Below, piece after piece: positions 23,764-35,775 of a DNA stretch of 62,000 nucleotides. The translations under genes and the position numbers were made by a program. Numbering within the stretch: position 1 is the first letter of the stretch; each line of letters opens with the position of its first letter. Source of the DNA: Phoronis australis (lineage: Eukaryota > Phoronida > Phoronidae); assembly GCA_002633005.1 (NCBI GenBank), contig NMRA01000195.1:73485-135484 (forward strand), in the 5' to 3' direction. Under the pieces are notes generated by a model. That model was not told the DNA's origin, did not search any database, and saw only the letters and a list, made by a program, of their open reading frames with translations.

Positions 23764-23926
23764 GCATTTCTTGAATTTGTTTCCTCCACTGAATTTCGGG
23801 CATCAGTCCGTACTTTTAATAATCCTAAACCCCTGTATTGTAGATTTTCTGTGGATTCAATGAATATTTGAATAAATTGTTGGCTGTACCCATTTGTTTG
23901 TTTAAATAAATCGTTAGACCGAATAG
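23764..23926 (+). repeat. Dispersed repeat, copy 2 (pair with 495-668)
   Basis: See 495-668 for shared blocks. It lies 320-480 nt downstream of the gene B stop codon and could include its 3' flank. Confidence 0.65.
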
Positions 23927-24248
23927 GCAAAAACAAAATAACGAGAGCAATTCACTTTAATTGACCTAAACGCGCACTTCAAAGCCACGCCAGTTGTGTT
24001 CGCGAGATGTCCACAGGGTAACCGACAAACAAGGTCTCAGAACACAACAAGGATGGACTAAAGTGAAAAATATATGGACTAGAATTCCCTCCGCATATAA
24101 CACAGCTATCTTGCTCTAAATCACCTTTAAATAACAACGTGAAAAGAAATAAAAAAGGAAATGAATTAAAGCCGACTAAAATTCTATGAGTGGTGTAATA
24201 ATAAACGCGGAGTTAACCAATAATTACGCATTCGTGTTCAGATTGTGC

Positions 24249-25432
24249 TTATGCGTGATTGTTTTGATGAATGCTGTTGCTATATAGATTCTTAGGGTCT
24301 TCAATATTTGCTGGTTCAACGCTATGCTCTTCAGTTTTTGTCATAAGTTCCAGGTTTTCCTCCCGGTCAGTATTCCGTTCACCATCTTCATTTTGGAAAC
24401 GGTCGCCGTGACGGAATGCGAGAACTTGAAGCAATGCAACTGACAGTCCTCCTAGGCTAGAAAGCCCCAGGCACAAATACATTAAAGAAATTTTGCTAAC
24501 GTGTTCTAGAAGATATCCGATCAAGTTATCCACGCCAAGGTCCGACATGCATGTTAGAAATGACACCCACCCTATCAGTGGCACGGTGAGGGTGATGTAG
24601 CGATTTGTCCAAGCGTGAAGCGTAGGCCACACGGAGGAAGACAAGAACTTAAGGGCGCAGATATATATCCAGAATGTCAGTTGGCTGGTTAAGCCGAACG
24701 AGAGAAAAGCAAAGGACACTATAGATCCTATCACTTGAATAAACATGACTACCTGTATTGGCACAAACAAGGTAAACGCAGCGAAAGCAAAACGCGAAGC
24801 CAAGCTCACGAGATTTCCTACAGATATCAGGTAGGCAGCGTCGTCTTTTTTGAATTTCAGGAAGCTGTCGGTTGCAAAAGAGAATCCCCACATTCCAACT
24901 GCACCACCAAGTCCACGAATACAGGTACAATATATGCCAATGCCTAGCATCATCACAAGACCAAACTTAAAATCTCCTGCCGCCCACTTTCTCGGCGAGA
25001 TGGCCTCAAGGAAGCTGACTTTCTTTTTGTCCTCAGGTACTTCAGTCTTCGAGTCATCAGTATCCGGTTCCGGTATTTTGATCTTGTCTCGTTCCACAAA
25101 ATCGAAACACAAAAAACAGATGCACAGCAGCCCCAAGAGAGAGCTGAACATTGCAAATGGTATTTCAATCGGTGGTTCTGTGTCCGTGGTTGAACTTCGA
25201 ATCCACGGTTCGCTGCTGTTGTTCAAAGGAGGGGTTGAATTTTCACCAAGTATTGACCAGTTGGAGTTAATGCTGTTTGCTTCAGTTACATTTTCTTCAG
25301 TCTTGTCGGGTGAAATGAAAGATTTACTGATCAATGGCGAGATGGTGCCCCCAAGTGTGTAACCAAGGGACACCACGTGGAGAGGAAATGCTGCTCGTTT
25401 TCTCCACATTGCGCTAACCATAGGACTTGTCA
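24249..25432 (-). CDS. Gene B exon 4 (terminal coding exon)
   Basis: The acceptor GCTTTCAG ends at 25433. The exon starts TG, completing a Leu codon with the final C of exon 3, the same split as in gene A. The ATG at 25451 lies in the intron. It encodes TM5 to TM12 and the long acidic tail. Confidence 0.87.
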
Positions 25433-28400
25433 CTGAAAGCAAAAGCCACAATGTTATGGGAAATATCTCTTTTTAAAATCATTGGGTTTACAATTTGGTC
25501 TACATACTTATACCATGCGACAGCAATATGGCTCCCACAGTATTGATAATTTTTTTGTTTAATAATTTTCATCTAAAATAACAGGAAACTTTACAGTGAG
25601 GGTGGATTGTGCTTTGGATATCGTTTTTAACAATGACCTTAATTGATGACTCAAGACACAGATTTTTATTCTGTCGTTACAGTAAATACCAAACCGGATC
25701 TCAGAATTTTCACAATTGCCTCTTTCACATCTAGTCAAATGCAGTGGAAATATTGTGATTCTGAAATTGGTGCGCCCTTAAACTCAGTCCGCATATTGTG
25801 CAGGGTCAAATTATCACCACATCTCAAATGGTTACAGCTTCAAAACTGTGAAAATTTGGACCCGCGCTGCAGGACCAATTACTCACAAATTCGGGTCAAA
25901 TTCTCACAGCAGCTTATGTTGACAGATTGGGCCAGCAGATGAGTACAGGCCCAAATATCCGCAATTTTGATGTGACAGTTTAGGACTTTGTGGCAAATTG
26001 GGCGTACACACCGCATGCTTATAAGAAGCTGTTTAAACTGAAATATCGCTAAAATTGCGCTGACCCTATTTCGATCTTTTTTTAGGAAACACGATGTGTG
26101 CTCGAATAAATATGAAATAAAGTGAAGCGAATGTCCATATCTATGTGCACAAGACAAAACTTGAGGTAATAAAACAGAAAGAACGTTACGCCAACACACA
26201 AAACTCAACAGTTAGTGCTTGTTTCATGAAAACTTATTTACGAAACAAGGCAGAAATTTGACATTACAGTATATCCCCAGTTCGCTTTTACAAAATAAAA
26301 GTTTTAATAATATCTTTATTAACACAACACTACCTCAAAATAATCTGTTCAAATTTCTTTAGCAATTAAAAATCATAGGAGTATAGTGACAGCCCAGTAA
26401 CCAACATGGCGGGGGGGTGGTTCGAATTTATAGAACGGTGGACTTTTGATATTTTGCAAACGTCGACACTGTAGAGTTTTCGGTAAGGCCTTTGACTCAG
26501 CTTAATTAAGGAGGGAAATCTGTTTACACAACGATGACTCTCAGCTCTATGTTCCTTAGATGAGATGGAATTCGTCATACCAAAAACAAGGATGACGTGA
26601 CGGTAGTTCGCAACAAAGGAACTCAAATTCAGATGTAATGTGGTCCAGAAGGAGAACGTTCAGGGCTTACCTCATGCCAAAATGTCAAGTCAGGGGGCTT
26701 AACTGAGTGATTATACCTCAAGACACACTCGAACGGAAATATTTAGACGGAGAATGGCCTGACGATGGTTGTACTTTTGGGTGTGGCTAACAGTGTGTAC
26801 ATAGGAACAGCCGACTATTTTGAAGGTTCACCACTTCTAAGGTTCACTATTCCGAATGTTCAATACTTCGAAAGTTCCCAACACCGGAAGATCACTATTC
26901 AACGATTTCGAATTCTTGTGTAATTTTTATACTTTACCCGCAAAATTGGCTATCCTTCAGGTTATTCCAGTGGATGCACTGAGTGGCGTATTTATATCGA
27001 AAACAAACCCCTCGGGTACTAAAGCAACTTGTTTGGATTTCATGCGCATGCGATATTGCCCGCATGTCATACGAATACGGAAAAGTGAGTACGTACTTCC
27101 ATTTATAAAAGAATATGAAGTAAGAATATTGATGAATTATCAACTACAATCATCATATCCATGTCAAGATCGCATCATTCAAAGCGTGACTGAAAAATTT
27201 AGGGCCTCATCCTCACCCACAGGAACCACGCGCACTGCCGGGTCGAAACTAAATGTAGTTAGTAGCCCTGTCCCTGTAAGTCTCCACAAAGTAAGAGTCC
27301 AATACAATCTTAAATTAAAAACCGTCGTTGTTCCCCGCAGTCCTGACCCGTTCCTCAGATGTTGTCTGTGCTCGAGAAAGAGTCGTAAGCTAGGTTCAAG
27401 AATCACGATTGGCAGTTGTGGGAAACGAGTTCTTTAATTTTGTATCAAATTGTTTTAAGAACTATTCAACTATTACTAAGTAGACACAGATACAGTCCCG
27501 ACTCATTAGCACATAATCAGAATAATGAACTGTCGGAATTGTAGACAATCGAAGGTTGCGAAACTTCGGAGTAGAGAACCTCCGGAATAATGGCATGTGC
27601 CCTTGGAAATATTTTCCATCCGTTTGTGCAAGAAAACACGGTAGTTAAATTTTGGTTTTAGCGACGACGGGAGACTGCCTATACTGGTGAACTTTCCGTC
27701 GGCGGGTAGTGAATTAAAATAATTGAAACCCACACACACGTGTACATGTACACGCACACATGCCAATCCACCAACCGACAAAGTGAACCTTAGATGACGA
27801 ACATATTGAAAGTTGCAAATGCCTGCACTTTATCGTACTATGCTAACAAGTATACGAAAAATAGCAGACAGCAAACCTACTTTGTGCTGTTTTTTTTCTG
27901 GATCGATTTTAAGGCATTTACAAAGTGTTACTTTTTAGAAGCTCTCTCGTTGCTATATACATGAATCTTAGCTATTGTGTACGTAGAGACATTTGCTGCT
28001 AGACAACATTGTTACCCTATGCCGTAGCCACAACGTGCATTCAATGCCTATAAAGATCATCAAGCTTTCTCTAATTGTCTGCACGATGCTGTCATATACG
28101 CAATCACCACTCGGGCAAAGTTAACCGGGTACGGCCTGATGATTGCGTGAAGCGCTTTCAATTGGAATCAAATTCAAAATGATTACTTAGTTATCATTGT
28201 AGTAAGTAATACCAGTAGCTGCAACAATTTTGTTGTTCGTTTATATCCTATCTTGAACGGACAGGCTGGGTCTCGACCCCCATCCCCTGGCTACGGGCCC
28301 GCCTCAGATCGTTTGGTTGAACTCATCTTTAACTATTTTTCAGAATTATTTATGCGGAGCGTAGGATCAAATTTCTGTCGCCTTAAGTAGCTTGTCATGA

Positions 28401-30531
28401 ATGAGACCCCGGGAACTTTAATCAAAACCGTAAATACACTTTTGCCTGAGGTGCCTCTGTTTAGGGAGCTGTTGCGGAAAATCAAATTGGGTAGCCCACA
28501 ATCGTTTTGTAGATTTATAGTAGGCGTTGACGTTCTAAATATTAACTGAAACAGCAGAAGGTACTGATATACCTACGAGAGAAAAAGGCTTCAAAAGACG
28601 CTGACATGAGGAAGAACAGTACCCCAAAGGCGGGCACGGCAGATGTAAAAGGCTGGATAGCATAAGCGATGGCGGCGTTCGCACAGCCGACCGCATACAT
28701 CAGGTTGAACCTAAAATCAAAAAAATCACAGTACATATTCACAATTATCAGTAACAATCTTGAGTATCTACAGAAAAGGTTGCTAAGTGCTTGAGGGCTA
28801 CATTTCAGAGAAGTTTGGATGAAGGTACCGATGAAGCAGGCAATCAAAAGTCAATGCCTCGTAAATGGCTAATGAAGTCAAACTGGAAATAAATTAAAAG
28901 AGGTGAAATTTCCCACCGTTGATGATCTCCACTGGTTCCAAGAGTTTATCTTTTTCAATTTGAAAATCCAACGCTTAATTAATTAATAAACTAAATAGAT
29001 TAACTGTGGATATTGACTGGTCTAAGATTGCATTGCGCGTAAAGAGACGTTGTTTAGACTTCAAGTTTAATGACGGGCTTTTGAACTAGTAGTTTCCATA
29101 GTTGTTCACTGCATCCAGATGCAACCACATATAACGTGCAATGGCTAGATTCTTCATTTTTCAACAAATCAATCAAGCTGAATCAACTAATAAGGATGGG
29201 CCGCTTCAGGCTGATAAAATGTTGCTGTGATTACTTCATCTAGTCAATCTGAGCAAATACCCTCAACTTTTAGAACAAACATACAATAAAGGCACCTCAA
29301 ATCAGACGCTTCTATCCCCCGTACCTTTTTGGAAACCTGTCGGTCAAAAAGGATAACATCGGAGCAATGATGATGTTACTCAACGCACCAAACGACATTG
29401 TTGTTGCTATGGTTGCGTAGTTGCCATCGTTTCTTCGGATGACGTCTGGCAAGCATATTGACAAGTTTGTGTATGCACAAGCCTGCAACGAAGAACCTTT
29501 GTGGGATACATTCATAATCACATATACATGTACAGCAGTCTACCACGACTAGAGTATGACAGGGCAATAGAAACTGAGTACGATCGAGCAAACAATGCCC
29601 GTCACCAATCGGCCAGTCACATTTTTACTGCACTTCGCAACAAATATTAATGTGAACAAGGATAGTTTTAGTTTTAATTTGAGAGCACAGGAGCAACAAT
29701 GTTTCATTTTTGGAAATAAACGAGAGCGAGCTAACCATGGTTTTCGTCGCGCAAGGCAGATGACAACACTGGACTCCACTGGCTCCAGTTTCAAGCTATG
29801 TCCCGCCACCCTCCGGCCGCCACTGTCATTAAACTTCCTCGTTAGTGAGTACATGAGCCCATATCCCGCTCGTTTGTGCCACCCTACCCAATTCGGTGCC
29901 GCCCGCATGTCACGCGTCCACCCACGGAGGTCATTCTACCTCTACCCTTTTATCACGCCACTGTATAAGTTAGCACACTTAAACCACGATTTGTCTGTTT
30001 AATTATGGCTATATCGGCAGGGCATAGTAACACACCGACATAGAAAGAGTTCTTAAGCGTGTATACTTTGGCATAAACTGAGCATGATCGCTGGCTATTA
30101 AGATATATGTACCAGTGCACCCAGATGTGTCCGAATTCTTTTAAATTCTTTGTAGTTCCTCCACCCGATTCGTTATTATCTATTCAATATGGCGGCAATG
30201 TCACCGTGAGTAAACACAGTGAACGGTATCCAGACAAACGTGACCTCTTATGCCAGAACTTACATACATTATTTATAGGCGCTGCAATAATTTAACTTAA
30301 AAAGATATAAGAAGCATTTTTCAACATATGTTTTTGATAACTAAGACGTCGTTTAAAATTCAGCTCATCGAGGGTTAAGAGTTTTCTTACCATTGTGAAG
30401 TACGAAAGCACGAACATGGCTGTCTTAAGCACAAAGTAATTTCTAACGTTTCTTGGCAATTGCTTGTCCCCCACTTCCGACCCACACGTAATAAAACGAG
30501 TGCACACAGAGCAATTCCCCTGACCCGCCAT
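24249..30531 (-). CDS. Gene B: MFSD4/NaGLT1-like MFS transporter, four exons, 538 aa
   Basis: Exons are 30531-30391, 29482-29325, 28710-28577 and 25432-24249; 1617 nt with stop, in frame. It is a paralogue of gene A: SPLISKSF, SWGFSFAT-like, LISVGNLVSLASR, DNLIGYLL and SLMYLCLGLSSLG all have close counterparts there. About 12 membrane segments are predicted. The loop after TM5 carries four N-glycosylation sequons (NVT, NWS, NST, NSS). The TM6-TM7 loop is highly charged (DTDDSKTEVPEDKKK). The C-terminal tail is about 45 residues, acidic, and longer than in gene A. Introns are only 908, 614 and 3144 nt. No AATAAA is visible on the minus strand in the first 250 nt after the stop, so the 3' end is unknown. 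Transported solute unknown; the family includes sodium-dependent glucose transporter 1. Confidence 0.82.
25433..28576 (-). other. Gene B intron 3
   Basis: 3144 nt, phase 1. It contains a 193-codon open frame (26856-27437, plus) with no recognisable domain, short GTTCACTATTC-type direct repeats near 26820-26890, and a perfect CGTGTACATGTACACG palindrome at 27739-27754. No transposon could be named. Confidence 0.65.
28577..28710 (-). CDS. Gene B exon 3
   Basis: 134 nt. The acceptor TTGATTTTAG precedes G TTC AAC. The donor is taken as CTC|GTAGGT because only this one keeps phase 1 and reads through to exon 4; an alternative AG|GTATAT four bases on breaks the frame. It encodes FNLMYAVGCANAAIAYAI and the next helix, TM3-TM4. 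Confidence 0.82.
28711..29324 (-). other. Gene B intron 2
   Basis: 614 nt, phase 2. Nothing recognisable inside. Confidence 0.75.
29325..29482 (-). CDS. Gene B exon 2
   Basis: 158 nt. The acceptor CGTTGCAG precedes GCTTGTGCA and the donor is AAAAAG|GTACGG. It encodes ACAYTNLSICLPDVI, an RRNDGNYATIATTMSFG segment and TM2 ending DRFPK. It aligns residue for residue with gene A exon 2 without gaps. Confidence 0.86.
29483..30390 (-). other. Gene B intron 1
   Basis: 908 nt, phase 0. A 135-codon frame on the plus strand (29595-30002) has no recognisable domain and is taken as chance. Confidence 0.7.
30391..30531 (-). CDS. Gene B exon 1 (start exon)
   Basis: 47 codons from the ATG at 30531-30529 in good context (GCAATGG). 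The N-terminus is cysteine-containing and unlike those of A and C, but it ends in the shared RNYFV-K motif and TM1 (LKTAMFVLSYFTM). The donor is ACAATG|GTAAGA, phase 0. Confidence 0.8.
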
Positions 30532-30547
30532 TGCGTCACGTCACGCA
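30532..30547 (-). promoter_or_regulatory. Paired CRE half-sites directly upstream of gene B ATG
   Basis: On the minus strand TGCGTGACGTGACGCA abuts the start codon and holds two TGACG half-sites of the CREB/ATF type. Genes A and C carry a related TGACGTAA site about 240-260 nt upstream. Function is inferred only from motif resemblance. Confidence 0.3.
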
Positions 30548-31244
30548 ACTGTTGTCGAAGTTGCAAACAAGGTGACGACTGTACTTGAATCATACAGTCA
30601 TCCGGTCGAATAACTTTATCTGAATCTAAATCGAATGAGAGCAGGGGGTTAGACTTGAACAAACATTCTTTGCTTTATCGGCACTGTGGCCTCAGCATTG
30701 TTTGAACAGTCGATGGCCGAAAAAAACAACCACTAGATGTCGGTATTGCCCTCCAATAGCCTTAAAATGTGAGCAGGACTAGGGCTCGTACATGTATTTG
30801 AAAACAGTACAGATGCACAGTTCGATTGTGCAAATAACCTTACGTAATAAGATACGATCTAAGAAATGGAACGTCTTAACATTCTAGAAATTGTCATCAA
30901 TATAGTTTTCGACACAGACAGGAAAGGGTGGCTCGAAAACGTTACTGCAGGACTATTCACTGTCTCTGCAATCAAAGTCTGTATGTATTAAGCAATGATA
31001 TTAATTCGAAATTATATTGGTAAATAAGAATTTTCAAAACGATTTCATACAGTTATATTAGCATGAAGCCTACGCAACGAAATTAGAACACAATTAACTG
31101 CTAGCAGATGACACCTGCACGAATCACAAGGTAGGTGTACGCGCCGTGTGGATGAGACGGAACTTACTAGTACACTATGCGCTGTTTTGACGAGACTTGT
31201 ACAGCATTTACATGTATTATAATTTTGAGAAAATGATGAATAGT
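30548..31244. other. Upstream region of gene B, no gene seen
   Basis: No similarity to the gene A/C upstream block was found by eye. Otherwise featureless. Confidence 0.5.
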
Positions 31245-34060
31245 TGTCAACATTCGGCAAAATAAAACATGGGATAACTGTATTGAAAACCGGGACACTT
31301 GGGCATAAGCCAGTTTCTCAATAACTGCATGGTAACATTTGGCACCTGTACGAAGTCCTCGGAAAACCCTGCATCATGTGCCGTCCACTCCATAGTAAGA
31401 ACATGTACAGTATGCCAATTTTCACAATCATCCTCAGAGTGGTTTGGTTGAGAGAGGGGTGGACGCAAACATAGTCGAAAAGTGTAAACATGGCCAAACT
31501 ACATCGGATTCAAACGAAAACGGGAGGACAGCGTGACTTCACTAATAGATGCCTATATGCCAAATTTTAAGAACATCTGTGCACCTTTCAAGATACAGAC
31601 GTAAATGTAAAACAATTAAATCGTCACTAGGCGCAAAATTGCCACTAGGAGGCGCCACAGAAGTGGAAGTCCTCAGAAAATCATCGGCAGCCGTCCTATT
31701 CATAGTAAGAACATATATTTGTCAATTTTCACAACTGAAATTATCATCTTAAGAGGGTTTTGGTTGATAGCGGGGTCGACGCCAACACAGACGTGAAAAG
31801 AGTAAAAACGACCACTAGGTGGGGCAAACCTCGGGGAGATAGCGTTATCTCACTAATAGATGCCTATATGTCAGATTCTATGAGAATACGTTGGGGACAT
31901 TTGAAGATACAGAGGTAAACCTAAACAAATTAAAGCTGCCACTAGGGGGCACAGCGGTAGTCAGATCCGTTTGAAAGTTCGCTCATGCCGTCCCCTCCAC
32001 TAAAGGAACACGTGTGCAAAATTCCATGACTAGAGCAGCGGACGCCGGACGGATTCCTTTTCCCCTCCATTTGTCAGTGCAGTTTCGGATCTAGGAGAAC
32101 ATAAGGGGTGTGCCCAATATGTTGCCTCGGCGAATTGGGCAAAGCACGGATGTAAGCACAGGCGGCCCGAAACTTGCGGGTGCTAAGGATGTGCACTTCC
32201 TATTTGCAAAACCTATTGTCAGACTAAAAAAACACAAGAACAACATGGAGCATTCAAATGCACCCACGAATGCACTGCCAACGGTGTGCTTCTAGGGTGT
32301 TCATTTGAATCATCCAGATGGCCAATGGGAAAATGTCACCGTTTCTTAACAAAAAGCTATTTTCTACATTTCGTGAAAATACTTCAAGAAACTTTAGAGA
32401 AACAGAGCAAACCGGAAACAAGAGCAAAACGGAAGGTTTGAAAATGTGCCCACGAATGCACCACATGCTTCTAGGGTTGTTTACTTGGGCCCCCTATATT
32501 AAATATTAATATAGGGGGCCCGCTCACCGGCCGCCTCTCGGCGAGGGCCCCTATATTAATATAGGGGCCGCGCTTTTTAGGCCCAAAATTCAATTTTCTG
32601 CCTATGCCATTTTAATAAGAATAAGTCATTTTAAATAATAATCTGTTTAAAATATCACTAGCATGCTCCACAGTAATAGTCAACCGCCCTCTTGACAAAG
32701 AGAACATAAACGCCATTTTTCAAAACCATCCATAGAATAGTTCGGTTGATCGAGGTGTGGACGCCAAAAAACAGACCCGAAAACAGGAAAAATGGCCACT
32801 ACGTGGAACAAAGTACCCGATTCTTTCCGAAAATGGGAGGATAGCATCATCTCACCAATAGATGCCTATATTTCAAATTTTCTGAAAACTTGTTGAGGAC
32901 TTTGAAGAAACAAAGGTAAACCTAAAAATCTAAAATTGCCACTAGGGGCACACTGTTAGTCAGATCCGTCCGAAAGTTGTTGTCGTCCATTAAGAACATA
33001 ATATAAACATTATTAAGACACTTCCTAAATTTAGCAAAGATCCTGCAAACGGTTTAGGTGATACAGCCATAGACGCAAAAAACTGCTAATAAGAGGCGCC
33101 ACAGTAGTCGAAGTCGTCGTAAAGTCATCGTCAGCTTCGTAGTAAGAACATACACGCCAATTTTCACAATCATCCTTAGAGCCGTTTGGGATGGAAGGCC
33201 AAAAACAGACTAAAAACAATAAACATTACCAGTAGGTGAGGAAACTACGTTGACTCCATCTGAAAATGGGACGATAGCGTCCCCTCACTAAGAGATACCT
33301 ATGCACCAAATTTTATGATATGTTGAGGACCTTTGAAGACATACAGGTAATTGTAAACAATTATAATTGCCACTAGCTGACACACCGATAGTCAGATATA
33401 TCCGAAAGTTCGCTCATGCATCCATATCCATGAGAGCAACATAGGTGCCAAGTTTCACGAATGTATGTCAAAGGGTTCTTCAGATAGAGCAGCGGATGCC
33501 GGACGGAGATGACGGCATAATGGGTCCATCACTGTAAATGTGTGGGATCATAAAAATGAAATTGCCACTAGGGGAGAAAGCGCTTGTTGGATCCGCCTGA
33601 AAGTTGTCGTCTACCGATGTCAACGTCATACAAGTACACTTATGTGTACTAAATTTAATGGAGATTCTGCATACGGCTTAGTAGATACAACTAATGGCAC
33701 AAAAACTTCAAAACTGCCACTAGGAGGCACCACAGTAGTGGAAGACGTCAGAAAATCATTGTCAGCCGTTCTCTATATAGTAAAACATACGTGACTATTT
33801 CCACAATCATCCTTAAAGCGGTTTGCTTGATAGAGGTGTGGACGCCAAAAACAGATTCGAAAACAGCAAAAATGGCCACTAGGTGGAATAACTACGTCAA
33901 ATCCATCCTTAAACGGTAGGATAGTGTCATCCACAATAGGTAGTCGTAGACGGATCCGTCAAAAGTTCGCTCATGCTCTCTCATCCTTGAAAGAAACACG
34001 GGCAAAATTTCATAAACATACGTCAAAGGGTTTTGGAGATAGAGCAGCAGACGTCGGACG
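31245..34060 (+). repeat. Composite tandem array of diverged modules
   Basis: Several modules recur in the same order. One is GTTTGGTTGATAGAGG followed by GTGGACGCCAAAAACAG and GGCCACTAGGTGG (near 31439, 31757, 32740, 33183, 33820). Another is CACTAATAGATGCCTATAT with AATTTTATGA-like sequence. A third is TTGCCACTAGGGGGC with GTAGTGGAAG-type sequence. A fourth is GTCAGATCCGTCCGAAAGTT with AGCAGCGGACGCCGGACGGA. Frames are not maintained, so it is non-coding. About five diverged copies over 2.8 kb suggest tandem amplification of a transposon or satellite unit. Confidence 0.75.
32487..32569. repeat. Two adjacent perfect hairpins with GGGGCC/TATATTAA stems
   Basis: 32487-32521 is an exact inverted repeat (GGGCCCCCTATATTAA, 3-nt spacer, reverse complement). 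32546-32569 is a perfect 24-bp palindrome (GGCCCCTATATT and its complement). They flank a GC-rich CTCACCGGCCGCC segment. The two share the same motif, so they look like the ends of a tiny foldback insertion inside the composite array. Confidence 0.85.
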
Positions 34061-34579
34061 GATGCCAAACGAATGGCGGACGGAAGTCGCCCGGACGTAC
34101 ACTGTACGCCGGATGGCTGCCGGACGGACGCCGGACGGGGATGACGGCATCATATGTCCAAATATGTGGGCACATAAAAAGGACATTTTGAAAACTGATT
34201 TTGAGATCTGCTCTATGTGAAACGAAATTTGGCCATGCTGATACATGGGCGGAGCAGCACTGAAAAAAGTGGGGGCCTATAGTCCCCCCAGGCGTCTATG
34301 GTGCGCCGCCCATGTGATAATGCCTATCTTTCCAGCAACAATGCTTCTTTGCTAATTTTTAGTAAACGAAAACAAGTTCACGTGAAGGCAGATTTGTGTT
34401 GAGCAGGATGATATTTTTTCACAATTGATCGAAATGTTCTCTGATTGTACGTCCGTCACAAATGGAATTGCCCAAAGGAATAAATGGTTCATAAATGCTG
34501 TCTACATACAAAGATACTTTCCGATACTTGATCATATAAAATTATGGACCAGAAACAGTGCTACAGCAGGCGGTTACTC
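34061..34579. other. End of composite array and spacer, no gene seen
   Basis: 34060-34140 holds short GGACGGACGCCGGACGG repeats continuing the array's GC-rich module. The remainder is featureless. Confidence 0.5.
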
Positions 34580-35775
34580 AAATTATTCATTATCGCCACC
34601 ATCATCGTCATATTCGTCCTCTTCGTCATCATCTCTATCGTCGTCTTTTCTGTTAATTTCGGCAAGTGTCGCTCCTCGGAGCGCTTTCATTTATTTGTTT
34701 CTTCGCACTCTACAGGTCGCATTTTTTGATTGATTTTCACAAAATTTGTCTACAACTTGTATCTCCGGAAGAACTCAGGAAGCCTGTTGTTTTTCGTCAA
34801 AATCGGATCCAATATGGCGGATGTGGGGGCCATTTTGTCTTCATTTCAAGGTTCAAATGCTTCTGGAGGCTACAATTTTTTACGTACATTTAGGCTAAGA
34901 ATCGGCACAGCAAATGGACCGGGTGTGTTCTACTACAAATATTCCGGAAATTGTTTACTTACGCTTAAATGTGGAGGAAATATCGGCGATCGTGCATGCG
35001 CACCTCGATTTTGGCCTAAAAACGTTTTCTCCTGTAGAGGGCGCATTATAGGGCCAATTCCTTTGAATTTTCGCAGGTATTAGTTTCTTATGACATGCTA
35101 TTATACAGAGCCAAAAAAATAGAAGTTGTTTTCAAGATGGCGGATTTGGCACATGTTGACCCACTTTCAGTCGTGCTGGAGTGCCATTTTAAACGGGACG
35201 AGCAAAAGATGTTATTTTTTGCATGTGGATTCTTTGAGGTATACTCTTTCGAGTGACCTGTAACAATTTTTTTCTCATACTTACCGTTTTAGAGTTTAGA
35301 TAGAGTTTTGTACGGGCTTTCAGATGTTTTTCATTTTTCGCTAGGACATCTACTTTTCGAATTATTTGAGATTTTCTAAGAGCGCTGTTCCTTTGTTGAG
35401 CGCTCTTGCTGCATTGATGTTGGTTTAGGTTCTATTGAACAATAGTATAGCCTATTTCTTGCTGATTTATGACATCTAAGTGCTTCATATGAATGTTATG
35501 ATGTTGTTCAGCATCATCCTCATCGTCATCATATTCTTTATCTTTGTCATCATCTCCGTTGTCGTCTTTTCAGTTAATTTCGCGTTCAAGACTGTAGCCT
35601 ATACTAACTGATGTCTGGCCTCTACGTTCGTCTTGTGAATGTTATCATTACTTGAATTGTTCATCATCGCCACCATCATCGTCACATTCGTCCTCTTCAT
35701 CATCATCTCTATCGTAGTCTTTCCTGTTTATTTCACCAAGCGTCGCTCCTCGGAGCGCTTTCATTTTTGTTTGTC
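34580..35775 (+). repeat. Three copies of a TCATCATCGTC-type repeat, about 120 bp each
   Basis: 34580-34695, 35505-35600 and 35640-35775 share CATCATCGTCATATTCGTCC, TCATCATCTCTATCGT and TTAATTTCGGCAAG-type sequence. The first and third end in a CGCTCCTCGGAGCG hairpin (34670-34683) followed by CTTTCATTT. They are probably ends of dispersed elements. The unique part between them (34700-35500) contains ATATGGCGGAT but no gene. Confidence 0.65.

Noticed and set aside
23682-23936. 84-codon minus-strand frame rich in Arg-Glu
   Set aside because: It is produced by the CT microsatellite.
24735-25362. Plus-strand frames up to 170 codons
   Set aside because: Antisense shadows of gene B exon 4; no domain and no conservation with the equivalent strand of gene A.
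29595-30002. 135-codon plus-strand frame in gene B intron 1
   Set aside because: No domain, irregular composition, antisense within an intron.
34010-34246. Short overlapping frames in the GGACGGACGCCGGACGG region
   Set aside because: They arise from GC-rich tandem repeat modules and are not conserved between repeat copies.
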